DNA of 64,000 nt from Beijerinckiaceae bacterium (GTDB lineage Bacteria; Pseudomonadota; Alphaproteobacteria; Rhizobiales; Beijerinckiaceae). Below, piece after piece: positions 1-9,057 of the stretch (position 1 is its first letter; every line of letters begins with the position of its first letter). Below the pieces are notes generated by a model. The model was given only the letters and a program-made list of their open reading frames with translations, searched no databases and was not told the DNA's origin. The position numbers and the translations under genes are program-made. The DNA is taken from contig CP024846.1 in NCBI GenBank assembly GCA_004564215.1, positions 2,108,001-2,172,000 on the forward strand. Reading direction: 5' to 3'.

Positions 1-248
1 ATCCCTACGTCAGCGAATAGATTGAGTACATTATAGACAGTCGCCAGGGAGGCGGGCATTTTTAAAGCATTGGCTTCTGCCGCCAAAGCATCAGCTGTCA
101 CATGCCTGTTGCCTTTACAGAATAAAAGCTTCGCCAGACCGAGACGCTGCCTGGTCGCTCGCAGGCCGTAAGCTTCCAGAAGTGCTCTATGCTGCTGATT
201 TACCGGCAGCGAACCTTTGGCAACCTCTTCATGCGGGAACCGTGACAT
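1..248 (-). CDS. irr: Fur-family iron response regulator Irr, N-terminal part (cut by window start)
   Basis: The reverse strand from the ATG at 248 reads out through the window edge, giving about 82 residues. They contain the winged-helix region of the Fur family: a Leu-Arg-x-Thr-Arg-Gln-Arg stretch near residue 35, then a Val-Thr-Ala-Asp-Ala-Leu helix and the Ser-Leu-Ala-Thr-Val-Tyr-Asn recognition helix typical of Irr rather than Fur or Zur. Irr is the haem-dependent iron regulator of Rhizobiales. The C-terminal metal and dimer domain lies outside the window, so the Irr call rests on the DNA-binding half only. A TTCTAAA half-site close to the start could belong to an Irr operator, which is weak evidence. 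Confidence 0.8.
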   Translation of the reverse strand, partial: MSRFPHEEVAKGSLPVNQQHRALLEAYGLRATRQRLGLAKLLFCKGNRHVTADALAAEANALKMPASLATVYNVLNLFADVG

Positions 249-548
249 AAGCCTGCGCTTTCTAAAAGTGCCTCGCCATCAGCCTGCGCGCGTCGCCTAG
301 GGCGCCAATCCTTGCGCGGCCAACTATCCGTCTGATGCTCAAGTTAGCATTATTATAACGAGCTAGTGATTTATTCAACGTCTTTCCCACGGGGATGGGC
401 GACGAAACCTTGACGCGAGCTTCCGGCGGCTTCATGCATGAGGGTGGCGACCAAAATATATACGCAGTCAATTCGGGTTGCCTGGGCCTGCACGTGGCGC
501 GCTAGTGGGGCGACCAAAAGGGCTGCAAATCAACGAGGTTTGTCAGAA
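249..548. other. Intergenic region between divergent irr and hydroxylase gene
   Basis: This 300-base gap should carry the promoters of irr (leftward) and of the hydroxylase (rightward). An AT-rich patch lies around 340-375. I see no terminator, repeat or credible small gene. The longer open frame starting at 438 is probably non-coding upstream of 549. Confidence 0.5.
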
Positions 549-1214
549 ATGACGCCCAAGCCAAACGATTCTTCATCTCGCGTTGCAACAGAGGCGGCGT
601 CCTTGTGCGCCTCGCCGCGGCTTTTTGAAAATCCCGTGCTAGACAAATTGTCGCGCGTCCACTGGTCGATGCCGCTTTTTATCTATCTGCCCTTTGTTGC
701 CTTGCTCGCTTTCTTGAGCTTTCGCGCCTTCGATGTTTGGCTCGTTCTGGCTGCCACGGCGCTTGGTTATTTCATCTGGACCTTGATCGAATATTTCGGT
801 CATCGCTATCTCTTTCACTACGAATTTCCCGGCCGCTTCGGAGCCCGGATCCATTTCTTGATTCACGGGGTGCATCACGTGCATCCCAATGATCCGCTGC
901 GCCTCGTGATGCCGGCCTTGCTCAGCGGTCCGATCATGCTGATCGCCCTTGCCGTCGTGCGGCTGCTGTTCGGTCTGCCGTTTGGCTACCCGGTTTTGAT
1001 GGGCTTTATCCTCGGCTATCTCGCCTATGACATGGTTCACTATTACGTGCATCATGGCGAGCCGAAGAGCCGCCTGGGGCTGACCTTGCGGCGGCTCCAT
1101 ATGCTGCATCATTTCCGCGATCCGACGCGTGGCTTTGGAGTGAGCGTCCCCTGGTGGGATTATGTTTTCAAGACGGCTTTTATCAAGATCGAGCGCGGCG
1201 GCGTCGACGCCTGA
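549..1214 (+). CDS. Sterol desaturase / fatty acid hydroxylase family membrane di-iron enzyme
   Basis: This 221-residue integral membrane protein carries the histidine clusters of the fatty acid hydroxylase superfamily: H85-x4-H90, H102 and H106 with H109-H110, H164 with H168-H169, and H184 with H187-H188. These ligate a di-iron centre facing the cytoplasm, and hydrophobic segments surround them. The open frame extends 37 codons upstream, but the ATG at 549 has a GAGG about 11 bases before it and fits the family better. The neighbouring minus-strand gene encodes a ceramide-glucosyltransferase-like enzyme, so hydroxylation of a lipid such as a fatty acyl, sphingolipid or hopanoid chain is the likely role. 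The substrate is not shown by the sequence. Confidence 0.8.
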   Translation: MTPKPNDSSSRVATEAASLCASPRLFENPVLDKLSRVHWSMPLFIYLPFVALLAFLSFRAFDVWLVLAATALGYFIWTLIEYFGHRYLFHYEFPGRFGARIHFLIHGVHHVHPNDPLRLVMPALLSGPIMLIALAVVRLLFGLPFGYPVLMGFILGYLAYDMVHYYVHHGEPKSRLGLTLRRLHMLHHFRDPTRGFGVSVPWWDYVFKTAFIKIERGGVDA

Positions 1215-1227
1215 GCGTTGATCTGCG

Positions 1228-2400
1228 TTATCCCCGCGTTTCATCCAATGCGCCCTTGCGCGCATCGAAACGGATCTTTGCCCACACGACGTCATGCGTC
1301 GTAAAGGCCCGCAGCCACGACGTCAGCGCCAGGATTTCGCGGCCGAGAAAAGCCAATGGCGACCAGATCGAAACTTCCCAGCCCTTACATAAGGAAAAAG
1401 CGGTTTCCGCCGCAAACCAACCGAGCAAGGTACAGGCGAATAGCAGCCACGCGGAAATGCCAAGCAGCGGCGCCGCGAGTGCGCCAGCCAATGCGGCGGG
1501 CAGCGGGCTAGCCAGCGGTTCCAGGGGAAAAGTAAGGCGTTCGTTGGTTCTTCTGATCACGCTCCAACGCAGCTGGCGCCCATAAATCTCCGCCAGACTT
1601 CGCACGCCGATTTCCTGGGCAACGGTTCGATGCGCGAACATTGTTTTCAGGCCGAGCCGCGCCAGGTTTTGCGAGAGGGCGGTATCTTCCGAGAGCGTCG
1701 TGCTCAAGGCGGCGATGCCGCCCGATTTGGCCAGATCGCTGCGTTTGAACACCATGACCTTGCCGACCCCGAACCCAATGCCCAGAGTTGAAGCGGTGAG
1801 GAGGAGCCGCGCGTGGCCGTTGATCAAATAGGCTTCGACGCGTCCCGCGAAAGTTTCGGGGCGAACCGCGACCGGCACGGCGACGACGAGGCCGACACCC
1901 TTGACAAAGTTTTGCACGAAGGCCGCCATCGTATCCGGATCGAGCGTGATGTTCGAATCCTTCGTGAATACGAGATCGTATTCGGCCTCGGCGAGCGGCG
2001 CGGCAAGATTATTGAGCTTTGGGCTCACTGCCGCTTCACTGGCGGAGTGCAAGATGCGGCAGGGGCGCTCGGGAAAGGCGCTCGCGATTTGGCGCGCGGC
2101 ATCGAGCGCCGGAGAACTTTGCTCGGCGGCGCTGATCAGCACCTCGTAATTTGTATAGTTTTGACGAAACATCGAGGCTTGCGCGGTCTCGAAGCCGGGG
2201 TCGAGCAGCTTGATCGGGATGATCGCCGAGACGGGAGGCGGATCCGTCTGCGGGACTTGTCCCTTCAGACAGCGGCGGCGCTGCACGAAGGGCTGCAGCA
2301 GGCCGCAGCAAAGAGTGATGCAGAACAGCGCGACGGCAAGGCTCCACCAGATCGCGCCGGCATAGGAAAGAAAGAGTGTCACGATGATCCAAATCGCCAA
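1228..2400 (-). CDS. Membrane glycosyltransferase of the ceramide glucosyltransferase / HpnI type (GT21-like)
   Basis: The product has 390 residues. An N-terminal membrane segment (about 1-35) is followed by a GT-A domain with a KDSN motif at D148, a Ser-Glu-Asp at 237-239 and an RQLRW motif at 275-279. These are the D1, D2/D3 and (R/Q)xxRW signatures of processive or ceramide-type GT2/GT21 enzymes. Two hydrophobic segments at about 300-350 close the protein. Relatives transfer glucose to ceramide, or GlcNAc to hopanoid lipids (HpnI). No other hopanoid gene is visible in the window, so the acceptor stays open. The convergent gene upstream is a lipid-hydroxylase-like enzyme, consistent with membrane lipid modification. 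Confidence 0.75.
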   Translation of the reverse strand: MAIWIIVTLFLSYAGAIWWSLAVALFCITLCCGLLQPFVQRRRCLKGQVPQTDPPPVSAIIPIKLLDPGFETAQASMFRQNYTNYEVLISAAEQSSPALDAARQIASAFPERPCRILHSASEAAVSPKLNNLAAPLAEAEYDLVFTKDSNITLDPDTMAAFVQNFVKGVGLVVAVPVAVRPETFAGRVEAYLINGHARLLLTASTLGIGFGVGKVMVFKRSDLAKSGGIAALSTTLSEDTALSQNLARLGLKTMFAHRTVAQEIGVRSLAEIYGRQLRWSVIRRTNERLTFPLEPLASPLPAALAGALAAPLLGISAWLLFACTLLGWFAAETAFSLCKGWEVSIWSPLAFLGREILALTSWLRAFTTHDVVWAKIRFDARKGALDETRG

Positions 2401-2494
2401 GAGCTGTAAACTTTGCGCGAATGAGCCAAAAACTTCGGCGAATTAAAGATGGCACGCCGGCCGGCGCTCGGGATCTGGACGCTCCTACCTTCGA

Positions 2495-3217
2495 TCATGC
2501 CGGGGGCTTGGCAAAATTCGCCGCCGCCTTGTCCCAATTGACGGTATTCCACCAGGCGGTGAGATAATCGGCGCGCTTGTTCTGATATTTGAGATAATAG
2601 GCGTGTTCCCAAACATCGACACCCAGAACGACGCGCTGGACGCCCTGCTCCAGCGGCGTGTCCTGATTGGGCGTGGAGACAATATCGAGCGCGCCGTTTT
2701 TATCGACGATCAGCCATGCCCACCCGGAGCCGAAACGCGACAATCCGGCGGCGTTGACCTGCTCGGCGAGCTTGGCGGGCGAGCCGAATGTCGTGTCGAT
2801 CGCTGATTTGAGTTCACCTGCCGGCTGCTTCGCGCCGCCCGTCGTCATCAGCTCCCAAAAGAACGAGTGGTTCCAGTGGCCGCCCAAATTATTGCGGACT
2901 GGCGCACGCAATGTTTCAGGCACATCGGCAAGATTGGAAAGAGTCCAGGTTACAGGCTTTGCGGCAAGGTCCGGATATTTGCCGACGAGCCCATTCAAAG
3001 CGGCGACATAAGCTCCGTGATGACGATCATGGTGAATCATCATGGTGGTCGCGTCGATATAGGGCTCGAGCGCGCCGAACTCATATCCAAGCGTTGGCAC
3101 TTTGAACGCGGCTTCTGGCTCCGCGTGCGCGGCGGAGACAAGGCCCTGCTTTGCACCAGCCGCCAAGGAGGCGCCGAGCGCCAACGTCCACTTTAAGCTG
3201 TCGCGTCGTGAGAACAT
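2495..3217 (-). CDS. Exported Fe/Mn superoxide dismutase with Tat signal
   Basis: This 240-residue Fe/Mn-type superoxide dismutase has predicted metal ligands H62 (in IHHDRHH), H117 (GGHWNHS), D201 and H205 (DVWEH). The N-terminus starts with a twin-arginine motif, SRRDSLKW at residues 3-10, followed by a hydrophobic stretch and an Ala-His-Ala cleavage region near residue 32. A periplasmic location is therefore likely, where it would remove superoxide outside the cytoplasm. The longer open frame begins at 3268, but the ATG at 3217 follows a good GGAGGA and puts the Tat motif at the N-terminus. Iron versus manganese use cannot be decided here. Confidence 0.88.
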   Translation of the reverse strand: MFSRRDSLKWTLALGASLAAGAKQGLVSAAHAEPEAAFKVPTLGYEFGALEPYIDATTMMIHHDRHHGAYVAALNGLVGKYPDLAAKPVTWTLSNLADVPETLRAPVRNNLGGHWNHSFFWELMTTGGAKQPAGELKSAIDTTFGSPAKLAEQVNAAGLSRFGSGWAWLIVDKNGALDIVSTPNQDTPLEQGVQRVVLGVDVWEHAYYLKYQNKRADYLTAWWNTVNWDKAAANFAKPPA

Positions 3218-3502
3218 GAGATTTCCTCCTGAAATAGGGGCGTGCCGATGCCCGCTCGATGGAAGCATTGATCACGCCCTGGCGCTACGAAGGATAACGC
3301 GGGCCATGGAGAGAAGCCGACATCTCCTGATGGCCGGCGCCATGCTGCACGCTTCCGGGTCCGCAAGCAAGTCGCGACCATTTCCGGCTTAGGGACCGGA
3401 AACGGCTGAAACTTACTGGCAAAAATAACGAAAGACCCGCATATACGGACTGATTCCACGAGCAAAAGGGCAGGTTTCCAGCCCCGAGCGAGGACCCGTA
3501 AG
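3218..3502. other. Divergent promoter region sod / mutM
   Basis: This is the intergenic stretch between the leftward superoxide dismutase and rightward mutM. It holds one short inverted repeat, TTTCCGG at 3381-3387 with CCGGAAA at 3396-3402, which may be an operator or chance. Nothing else is supported. Confidence 0.35.
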
Positions 3503-4375
3503 GTGCCCGAACTGCCTGAAGTCGAAACCGTTCGCCGAGGTCTTGAACCGGCCATGGTTGGCGCACGACTCGAGAGCGTCGATCAGAGGCGGCCGGATCT
3601 GCGGTTTCCCTTTCCGGAGCGGTTTGCCGAGCGACTGACCGGCCGGCGTGTCGAGGCGCTCCGCCGCCGGGCAAAATATCTGCTCGCCGATCTCGACGGC
3701 GCGGAGGTGCTTGTCATGCATCTTGGCATGTCGGGATCGTTTCGCATCGAGCAAAACGGCCAGCACGGGCCGGCGCCCGGGGTCGCGGCCAAAAATTCCG
3801 CGCATGATCATGTCGCCTTCGATCTCTCGAATGGCGCGCGAATCATCTACAACGACCCCCGCCGTTTTGGCTTCATGCAATTGATTCCCTATCCCGATGT
3901 CGCAACGCATCCGCTGTTTCGGAACATCGGAATAGAGCCGCTGGGCAATGAATTTAGCGGCGAGTCCTTGGCGGCTCTGTTCGCCGGCAAGACAACATCG
4001 CTGAAATCGGCGCTCCTCGATCAAACCTTGATCGCGGGTCTTGGCAATATCTATGTGTGTGAGGCTCTCTATCGCGCCGGACTGTCGCCGCGCCGGGCCG
4101 CAGCCAGTCTTGTCCGCAAGGATGGCACGCCGAATAGACGCGCAAATCTTCTCGCCAGCGTCATTCGGGATGTTCTCAACGAGGCGGTGGCGGCGGGCGG
4201 CTCGTCGTTGCGCGATCATCGCCAGGCCGACGGGGCGCTCGGCTATTTCCAGCATAATTTCCGGGTATACGGGCGGGACCGAGAGCCTTGCGTCCGCCCG
4301 GATTGCGGTGGGACCGTGCAACGGTTCACACAGTCAGGCCGCGCCACCTTTTATTGCGGCGCCTGCCAGAGGTAA
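3503..4375 (+). CDS. mutM: Formamidopyrimidine-DNA glycosylase
   Basis: This 290-residue base-excision repair enzyme removes 8-oxoguanine and formamidopyrimidines and nicks the AP site. The mature N-terminus Pro-Glu-Leu-Pro-Glu-Val-Glu supplies the catalytic Pro and Glu. The C-terminus has the CxxxxC...CxxC zinc finger (about residues 263-288). The start is a GTG at 3503, which is fixed because the catalytic proline must follow the initiator. The length is usual for the family. It is followed by a convergent L,D-transpeptidase and is not in an obvious operon. Confidence 0.96.
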   Translation: MPELPEVETVRRGLEPAMVGARLESVDQRRPDLRFPFPERFAERLTGRRVEALRRRAKYLLADLDGAEVLVMHLGMSGSFRIEQNGQHGPAPGVAAKNSAHDHVAFDLSNGARIIYNDPRRFGFMQLIPYPDVATHPLFRNIGIEPLGNEFSGESLAALFAGKTTSLKSALLDQTLIAGLGNIYVCEALYRAGLSPRRAAASLVRKDGTPNRRANLLASVIRDVLNEAVAAGGSSLRDHRQADGALGYFQHNFRVYGRDREPCVRPDCGGTVQRFTQSGRATFYCGACQR

Positions 4376-4396
4376 TACCTGGGCGACCGCCTCAGC

Positions 4397-5149
4397 TCAG
4401 ACGCGCGCGACCTTGGCCGCTCCCGCGGAGCCAAGCACCACGACGCGCGTGCCGACGGGTGTCTTCTGGTAGAGATCGATCACGTCCTGGTTGATCATCC
4501 GAATGCAGCCGGATGAGACGCTCTGCCCGATGGTCCAGGGCTCGACCGTGCCATGGATACGAAAATATGTGTCTTTGTTTCCTTGCCAAAGATACATGGC
4601 GCGGGCGCCGAGCGGATTTCTTTCCCCGCCATGCATGCCGATCCCGCTTTGCAGCTGGCTCAACTGCTTTTTGAGCTCGGGCTTGCGCTGGATCATCTCC
4701 TTGGGCGGATACCAGTCGGGCCATTCCTGCTTGCTCTTGATCGTTGCGTCCCCGGCCCAGACGAAACCCTCGCGGCCGACCCCGACGCCGTAGCGGGTGG
4801 CCCGGCCACCTTCCTCCACATGGTAGAGATAATGATTGGCGGGATCGACGACGATCGTGCCCGGCGCTTCCTTGGTGTCATAGCTGACACTTTTGCGCAG
4901 ATAGGCGGAATCGATCTGCGCCAATTTGATCGCGGGAACGTCGTGGGGCTCGCCGGTCACCTCGCCATAGACCGAACTATACTGTGGCGAGATGCTATCC
5001 GCCACGCCGGGATGGGCGGGCGAAGGCGGCGGTACAACCGCGGCGGCATTGATGGCGGGATTGGGATTGGAGCTGACACATCCGGCGAGGCCGGCTGCAG
5101 CGGAGGCAGAAGCCCCGGCGATTATTGAGCGGCGAGTCAAAAAGGACAT
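4397..5149 (-). CDS. L,D-transpeptidase (YkuD domain) lipoprotein
   Basis: The product has 250 residues and makes 3-3 cross-links in peptidoglycan or anchors proteins to it. The N-terminus combines an Arg-Arg pair at 6-7, a hydrophobic core and a lipobox LAGC with C24, so the mature protein is probably lipid-anchored in the periplasm. The YkuD catalytic motif runs from H199 (RIHG) to C215 (SSGCIRM). A Trp/Pro-rich insertion near residue 143-150 is common in the ErfK-type proteins of Rhizobiales. It converges with mutM and is transcribed away from the PadR gene. Confidence 0.92.
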   Translation of the reverse strand: MSFLTRRSIIAGASASAAAGLAGCVSSNPNPAINAAAVVPPPSPAHPGVADSISPQYSSVYGEVTGEPHDVPAIKLAQIDSAYLRKSVSYDTKEAPGTIVVDPANHYLYHVEEGGRATRYGVGVGREGFVWAGDATIKSKQEWPDWYPPKEMIQRKPELKKQLSQLQSGIGMHGGERNPLGARAMYLWQGNKDTYFRIHGTVEPWTIGQSVSSGCIRMINQDVIDLYQKTPVGTRVVVLGSAGAAKVARV

Positions 5150-5350
5150 TTTCGCACCAGATCAAGGACGGGATTTGCAATGTCCTATTTTTGTAAATGA
5201 GAAATATGGCCTGCGATATGACCGATATGTCACGGTCGCGGGTTTTGTTTGTCTGGATTGAGGCAAAGCGTTTCCGAGCGCCATGGAAACGCAAGGCGAT
5301 GGCCTCATGGCTTAAAATTCTTTTCTCGAGCCCTTGCATACATTGTATCT

Positions 5351-5376
5351 AGATATATCTAAGTCAGATATATCTG
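5351..5376. promoter_or_regulatory. Double palindromic operator upstream of the PadR gene
   Basis: Two copies of the perfect palindrome AGATATATCT lie at 5351-5360 and 5366-5375. The second extends to CAGATATATCTG (5365-5376). They sit 25 bases before the regulator's ATG and 15 bases apart centre to centre, and they overlap the place where its promoter should be. PadR proteins bind such ATAT-rich palindromes, so autorepression is likely. Confidence 0.6.
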
Positions 5377-5400
5377 AGTTGTACTAGCAAGGAGTTTCCC

Positions 5401-5955
5401 ATGCATTTTCATCATCGTTCCCATTCCTGCGCGCACGGCGAAGGAGCCGGCGGCGGCGGCCGGGGGCACCGACCGTTTGGCCTGTTCGGACCCCGCCGCC
5501 GCATGTTCGACCAGGGCGACCTCCGATTGGTCGTCCTGAAACTCATTAGCGAGAAGCCGTCGCATGGCTATGAAATCATCAAGGCTGTGGAGGATCGCCT
5601 CGGCGGGGCCTATTCACCCAGTCCTGGAATCATCTACCCGACCCTGACCCTGCTTGAGGAGCAAGGATTGATTCGCGTCGAGTCGACCGACGGGCCGCGC
5701 AAGCTTTATGCGGTGACCCCAGAGGGCGAGACGCTGCTGGAGCGCAACAGCGCCTTGGTTCAGGCGATCTTCAGCCGGATTGCGGAGATCAATGCCCGTC
5801 ATGGCGGCGGACCCGCGCCGCAAATTGTACGGGCGATGGAGAACCTCAAACTCGCTTTGCGGCTGCGGCTTTCGCAGGGCCCGCTCGGCGCCGAGCAGAT
5901 CGCAAAAATCGCGACGATTCTCGACGAAGCCGCCAAAGGCGTGGAGGGGAGTTGA
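5401..5955 (+). CDS. PadR-family regulator with His-rich N-terminus (YqjI-like)
   Basis: This 184-residue winged-helix repressor has its PadR domain at about 36-110 (LKLISEKPSHGYEIIK, then SPGIIYPTL). The N-terminal tail is rich in possible metal ligands, with H2, H4, H5, H8, C10 and H12, followed by a Gly/His linker. E. coli YqjI has the same layout: a His/Cys tail binds Ni and controls a neighbouring iron reductase gene. No such reductase lies next to this gene. The start has a GGAG eight bases upstream. A nickel- or other metal-sensing autorepressor is an inference from the tail. Confidence 0.83.
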   Translation: MHFHHRSHSCAHGEGAGGGGRGHRPFGLFGPRRRMFDQGDLRLVVLKLISEKPSHGYEIIKAVEDRLGGAYSPSPGIIYPTLTLLEEQGLIRVESTDGPRKLYAVTPEGETLLERNSALVQAIFSRIAEINARHGGGPAPQIVRAMENLKLALRLRLSQGPLGAEQIAKIATILDEAAKGVEGS

Positions 5956-5982
5956 GGCGGATCGATGTTGCGCGCGTTCAGC

Positions 5983-6579
5983 TTAACCAGCCTGGGCGCG
6001 TGCATGATCGGCGTTGGGACCCGCGAGTTTGATGATGTGCTCACGAATATCGCTGGGCCAGGACGCGATAATCCTTTCCATGCGCGCCGGGTCGTCGGCA
6101 AAAAGCGCCCTCGCTGCATCTTCGAAGGCAGGAAGGTCGCCTGCCATCGTCGACATGAAGCGATAGACTCTCTCGCGTGTTTCTCGCTTGCTATCCTTTA
6201 TGCTGTTGGCGCGCCGGGCCTCTTCAACGAGCTTGCGGAGTGCGACGGAAGCACCACCGGGCTGAGTGCTCAGCCAATCCCAGTGACGCGGCAGCAGCGT
6301 AACCTCGCGGGCGACCACGCCCAGCTTTGGGCGGCCTCTGCCGCGCGGTTCTTCAATCTCCCGACCAACCGGCGACAATCTTGCCAATATCGCATCGGCA
6401 TTGCCCCGCAGATCGATATCGATGACCTGGCCGGTGGCGTCGTCGAAGATAAGGATCGGCACCGGCGCCCCCCTCCCAACCGCGTCTTTCACGGCGATGG
6501 CGACGTCACCGAGCGGACCCGACGAGAGGCGCCGATGACCTTCGAAGGCGGTGCACGGCTTGAGACGAGCGTCCTGCAT
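5983..6579 (-). CDS. DUF2239 family protein
   Basis: This 198-residue soluble protein matches my memory of the DUF2239 family: an opening Cys-Thr-Ala-Phe-Glu-Gly-His stretch, an FDDATGQ-x-IDIDLRG segment near 43-58, an Arg-Pro-Lys-Leu-Gly-Val-Val-Ala motif, and a helical C-terminus with Met-Ser-Thr-Met-Ala-Gly-Asp and Trp-Pro-x-Asp-Ile-Arg. Its function is unknown. No signal peptide or membrane segment is visible. It converges with the PadR gene, and an inverted repeat lies just upstream of its start. Confidence 0.78.
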   Translation of the reverse strand: MQDARLKPCTAFEGHRRLSSGPLGDVAIAVKDAVGRGAPVPILIFDDATGQVIDIDLRGNADAILARLSPVGREIEEPRGRGRPKLGVVAREVTLLPRHWDWLSTQPGGASVALRKLVEEARRANSIKDSKRETRERVYRFMSTMAGDLPAFEDAARALFADDPARMERIIASWPSDIREHIIKLAGPNADHARAQAG

Positions 6580-6617
6580 AGGTGAGGCCCGATATCGCTA
6601 CGGAAAGCCCCTATATA

Positions 6618-6652
6618 TACCCGGATAGAAATTCGTCAATATTATCCGGGTA
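6618..6652. promoter_or_regulatory. Perfect 10-bp inverted repeat upstream of the DUF2239 gene
   Basis: TACCCGGATA at 6618-6627 and its exact complement TATCCGGGTA at 6643-6652 are separated by 15 AT-rich bases. The pair is 39 bases upstream of the minus-strand start at 6579. The half-sites are about two and a half helical turns apart, centre to centre. This suggests an operator for a dimeric repressor over the DUF2239 promoter rather than a terminator, because no T-run follows on either side. Confidence 0.55.
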
Positions 6653-6834
6653 AAAATAGCGCAAATAAATGGCACGTTGGCGGAGTAAGCGTGCATATCC
6701 ACATATTTTGCTCGCACGTCGAAAACCCCAAATCCATGAGCAGCGAGACATTGCGGCCGCGGCTCAAATGGCAACGCCCTTTCAAATAAGGCCGACCGGC
6801 GGTAGCAATCTCCACCAAGGAAGGTTCGGGCGTC

Positions 6835-8097
6835 ATGAACGCGATTTCGGGAAAACGCATTCTCCTCATCATAGGCGGCGGCATCGCGGCCTATAAAGCG
6901 CTTGAACTTATCCGCCGCCTGCGCGAGCGCGGGGTGTTTGTCCGTGCGGTGATGACGGAGGCGGCCAAGCATTTTGTCAGCAAGCTCTCCGTCGAAAGCC
7001 TCGCAGGGACGAGGGTCTTTGACGATCTCTTCGCGCTGACCGAGGACGCGGCGATGGGGCACATCGAATTGTCCCGCGACGCGGACCTTCTGGTAGTGGC
7101 GCCGGCAACGGCGGACCTGCTCGCCAAGATGGCGCACGGCCTAGCCAATGACCTCGCCTCTACCGTTTTGCTCGCCACCGACAAAAAAATCCTGGTCGCG
7201 CCAGCCATGAACGTGCGGATGTGGCTACACCCCGCGACGCGACGAAACACTGCAATTCTGGAAGGCGATGGGGTGATCTTTTGCGGCCCCGAGGATGGCG
7301 ACATGGCCTGCGGCGAATTTGGGCCCGGCCGAATGAGCGAGCCGCATGAAATCATCGCTTCGATCGAGCAAGCCTTGGCCGGCGACACGAGCTTTCCATT
7401 GCCTGAAAAGCTGGAACGGCCTCACGGCGCAGCGGCCGCGCTCGCCGGCAAGAGGGTGATCGTAACGTCGGGGCCGACCCATGAGCCGATCGACCCAGTC
7501 CGCTACATCGCCAATCGATCGTCGGGCAAGCAGGGTCATGCGATCGCTAGCGCCGCCGCCGCTGCCGGTGCCGATGTCGTTCTGGTCACCGGCCCCGTAT
7601 CGCTGAGCGATCCTCCGGGCGTGGAAACCATTCGCGTGGAGACGGCGAAGGAAATGTTGGAGCGCGTGGAAGCGGCGCTGCCCGCGGATATCTTCATCGG
7701 GGTCGCGGCGGTTGCCGATTGGCGGACCGATGAAATCGCCGCCGAAAAGATCAAAAAACATCCCGCCCAAACGACGCATCTCAAGCTGGTCGAGAATCCC
7801 GATATTTTGGCCACGATCGGGCGGCGGACGAAGGATCGGCCTTCGCTTGTCGTTGGCTTTGCGGCTGAGACCGAAGAGCTGAACGGAAACGCGATCGCGA
7901 AACTCACCACCAAGAATTGCGATATGATCGTCGCCAATGATGTAAGCCACGCTTTGGGTGTCTTTGGCGGGGAGACGAACAAGGTGCTTGTGTTGACTCA
8001 CGATGGCAAAGAGTCCTGGCCCTCGATGACCAAACACGAGGTTGCGGCTCGCCTCATTGCACGACTTGGCAAGATTTTGTCTGGAGCGGCGAAATGA
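6835..8097 (+). CDS. coaBC: Bifunctional phosphopantothenoylcysteine decarboxylase / phosphopantothenate-cysteine ligase
   Basis: This 420-residue enzyme carries out two steps of coenzyme A synthesis: ligation of cysteine to 4'-phosphopantothenate, then decarboxylation. The N-terminal CoaC flavoprotein half has GGGIAAYK near residue 12 and the Pro-Ala-Met-Asn-x-x-Met-Trp substrate-binding motif near 124. The C-terminal CoaB half starts near 200 with [14 protein letters not shown] and the RSSGKQG nucleotide-binding region. The ATG at 6835 follows AAGG. Its end overlaps dut by four bases (ATGA), so the two genes and the following Rrf2 gene form an operon. Confidence 0.96.
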   Translation: MNAISGKRILLIIGGGIAAYKALELIRRLRERGVFVRAVMTEAAKHFVSKLSVESLAGTRVFDDLFALTEDAAMGHIELSRDADLLVVAPATADLLAKMAHGLANDLASTVLLATDKKILVAPAMNVRMWLHPATRRNTAILEGDGVIFCGPEDGDMACGEFGPGRMSEPHEIIASIEQALAGDTSFPLPEKLERPHGAAAALAGKRVIVTSGPTHEPIDPVRYIANRSSGKQGHAIASAAAAAGADVVLVTGPVSLSDPPGVETIRVETAKEMLERVEAALPADIFIGVAAVADWRTDEIAAEKIKKHPAQTTHLKLVENPDILATIGRRTKDRPSLVVGFAAETEELNGNAIAKLTTKNCDMIVANDVSHALGVFGGETNKVLVLTHDGKESWPSMTKHEVAARLIARLGKILSGAAK

Positions 8098-8582
8098 CGG
8101 CCTCTCCCGCGGCCATTCGGGTCGGATTGAAACGGTTGCAACACGGCGAGGGCCTGCCCTTGCCAGCCTACCAGACGCCGGGGGCGGCGGGCCTCGATCT
8201 TCTCGCCGCTTTGCCGGCGGGAACGACGATCGTGCTTGAACCGGGCGGCCGACATCTGGTTCCGACCGGAATTGCGCTGGATATTCCTCAAGGTCACGAA
8301 GGCCAGGTGCGGCCGCGCTCGGGGCTTGCCCGCGATCATGGCGTTACGGTCTTGAATGCGCCGGGGACGATCGACTGCGATTATCGGGGCGAGGTCGGAG
8401 TTCTCCTGATCAATCTAGGCGATGAGCCCTTTGAGATTGTCAGGGGAGCACGGATCGCCCAGCTTGTCATTGCGCCGCTTACGCGGGCTCTTCTCGTCGA
8501 ACACGAAGACTTGCCGACGAGCCCGCGCGCAAGCCGCGGCTTTGGATCGACAGGACGCTTCAGCGAGGAGAATGGGCCGTGA
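8094..8582 (+). CDS. dut: Deoxyuridine 5'-triphosphate nucleotidohydrolase (dUTPase)
   Basis: This 162-residue trimeric dUTPase hydrolyses dUTP to dUMP and pyrophosphate. The family motifs appear in order: TPGAAGLDL (motif 1), RPRSGLA (motif 2), [17 protein letters not shown] (motif 3), RIAQLVI (motif 4) and the C-terminal GFGSTGRF arm (motif 5). It overlaps coaBC by four bases and the next gene by four, a tightly coupled operon seen in many Rhizobiales. Confidence 0.96.
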   Translation: MTASPAAIRVGLKRLQHGEGLPLPAYQTPGAAGLDLLAALPAGTTIVLEPGGRHLVPTGIALDIPQGHEGQVRPRSGLARDHGVTVLNAPGTIDCDYRGEVGVLLINLGDEPFEIVRGARIAQLVIAPLTRALLVEHEDLPTSPRASRGFGSTGRFSEENGP

Positions 8583-9028
8583 TCTTGCTCTCCCGCCGTG
8601 GCTACCTCGCGATTGCGGCGGTTGTTGATATTGCCATTCATGCACGTCCGCTGCCGGTTGCCGCAAAGGCCTTGGCGACGCGGCTCAAATTGCCACCGCG
8701 CCGTTTGGAAACCCTGCTCCAAGGCTTGGTTCGTGCGAATATTTTGAAGGGCGTGAGAGGGCCTCACGGCGGCTATGAATTGGCGCGCGAACGCCGCCGG
8801 ATTACCGTGGCGTCAGTTCTGCACGCGGTGGCGAGCGCGGGTGCCGGCGATCCGGGTGCGGTCACGGACTGTCGTCTTGTTGAGCAGGTGGTTGTGCCAC
8901 TCGTGGAAGCCGCAGGTAAGGCTTTTTTGGATGAACTCGAAACCATCACCATTGACGACATTTGCCGGCGCGCGGAAGATCTGAAGCTGGGCGAAGAAAA
9001 AGGCCCCGGTTCCGACTTCGCAATCTAA
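8579..9028 (+). CDS. Rrf2-family transcriptional regulator without the Fe-S cysteine triad
   Basis: This 149-residue Rrf2 winged-helix protein has [16 protein letters not shown] at the N-terminus and [13 protein letters not shown] in the wing. IscR-type regulators have three clustered cysteines in the dimerisation region. Here only two isolated cysteines are visible (in TDCRLV and DDICRR), so a canonical Fe-S cluster is doubtful. It starts with GTG at 8579, overlapping the dut stop, and is probably made by translational coupling. Its targets are unknown. Confidence 0.85.
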   Translation: MILLSRRGYLAIAAVVDIAIHARPLPVAAKALATRLKLPPRRLETLLQGLVRANILKGVRGPHGGYELARERRRITVASVLHAVASAGAGDPGAVTDCRLVEQVVVPLVEAAGKAFLDELETITIDDICRRAEDLKLGEEKGPGSDFAI

Positions 9029-9057
9029 CGCTCGTTTTTGCGAAGCCTAAAATCGGA

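Noticed and set aside
639..1295. Long minus-strand frame opposite the hydroxylase gene
   Set aside because: The plus-strand product has the full set of membrane histidine motifs; the minus frame is low-complexity shadow sequence.
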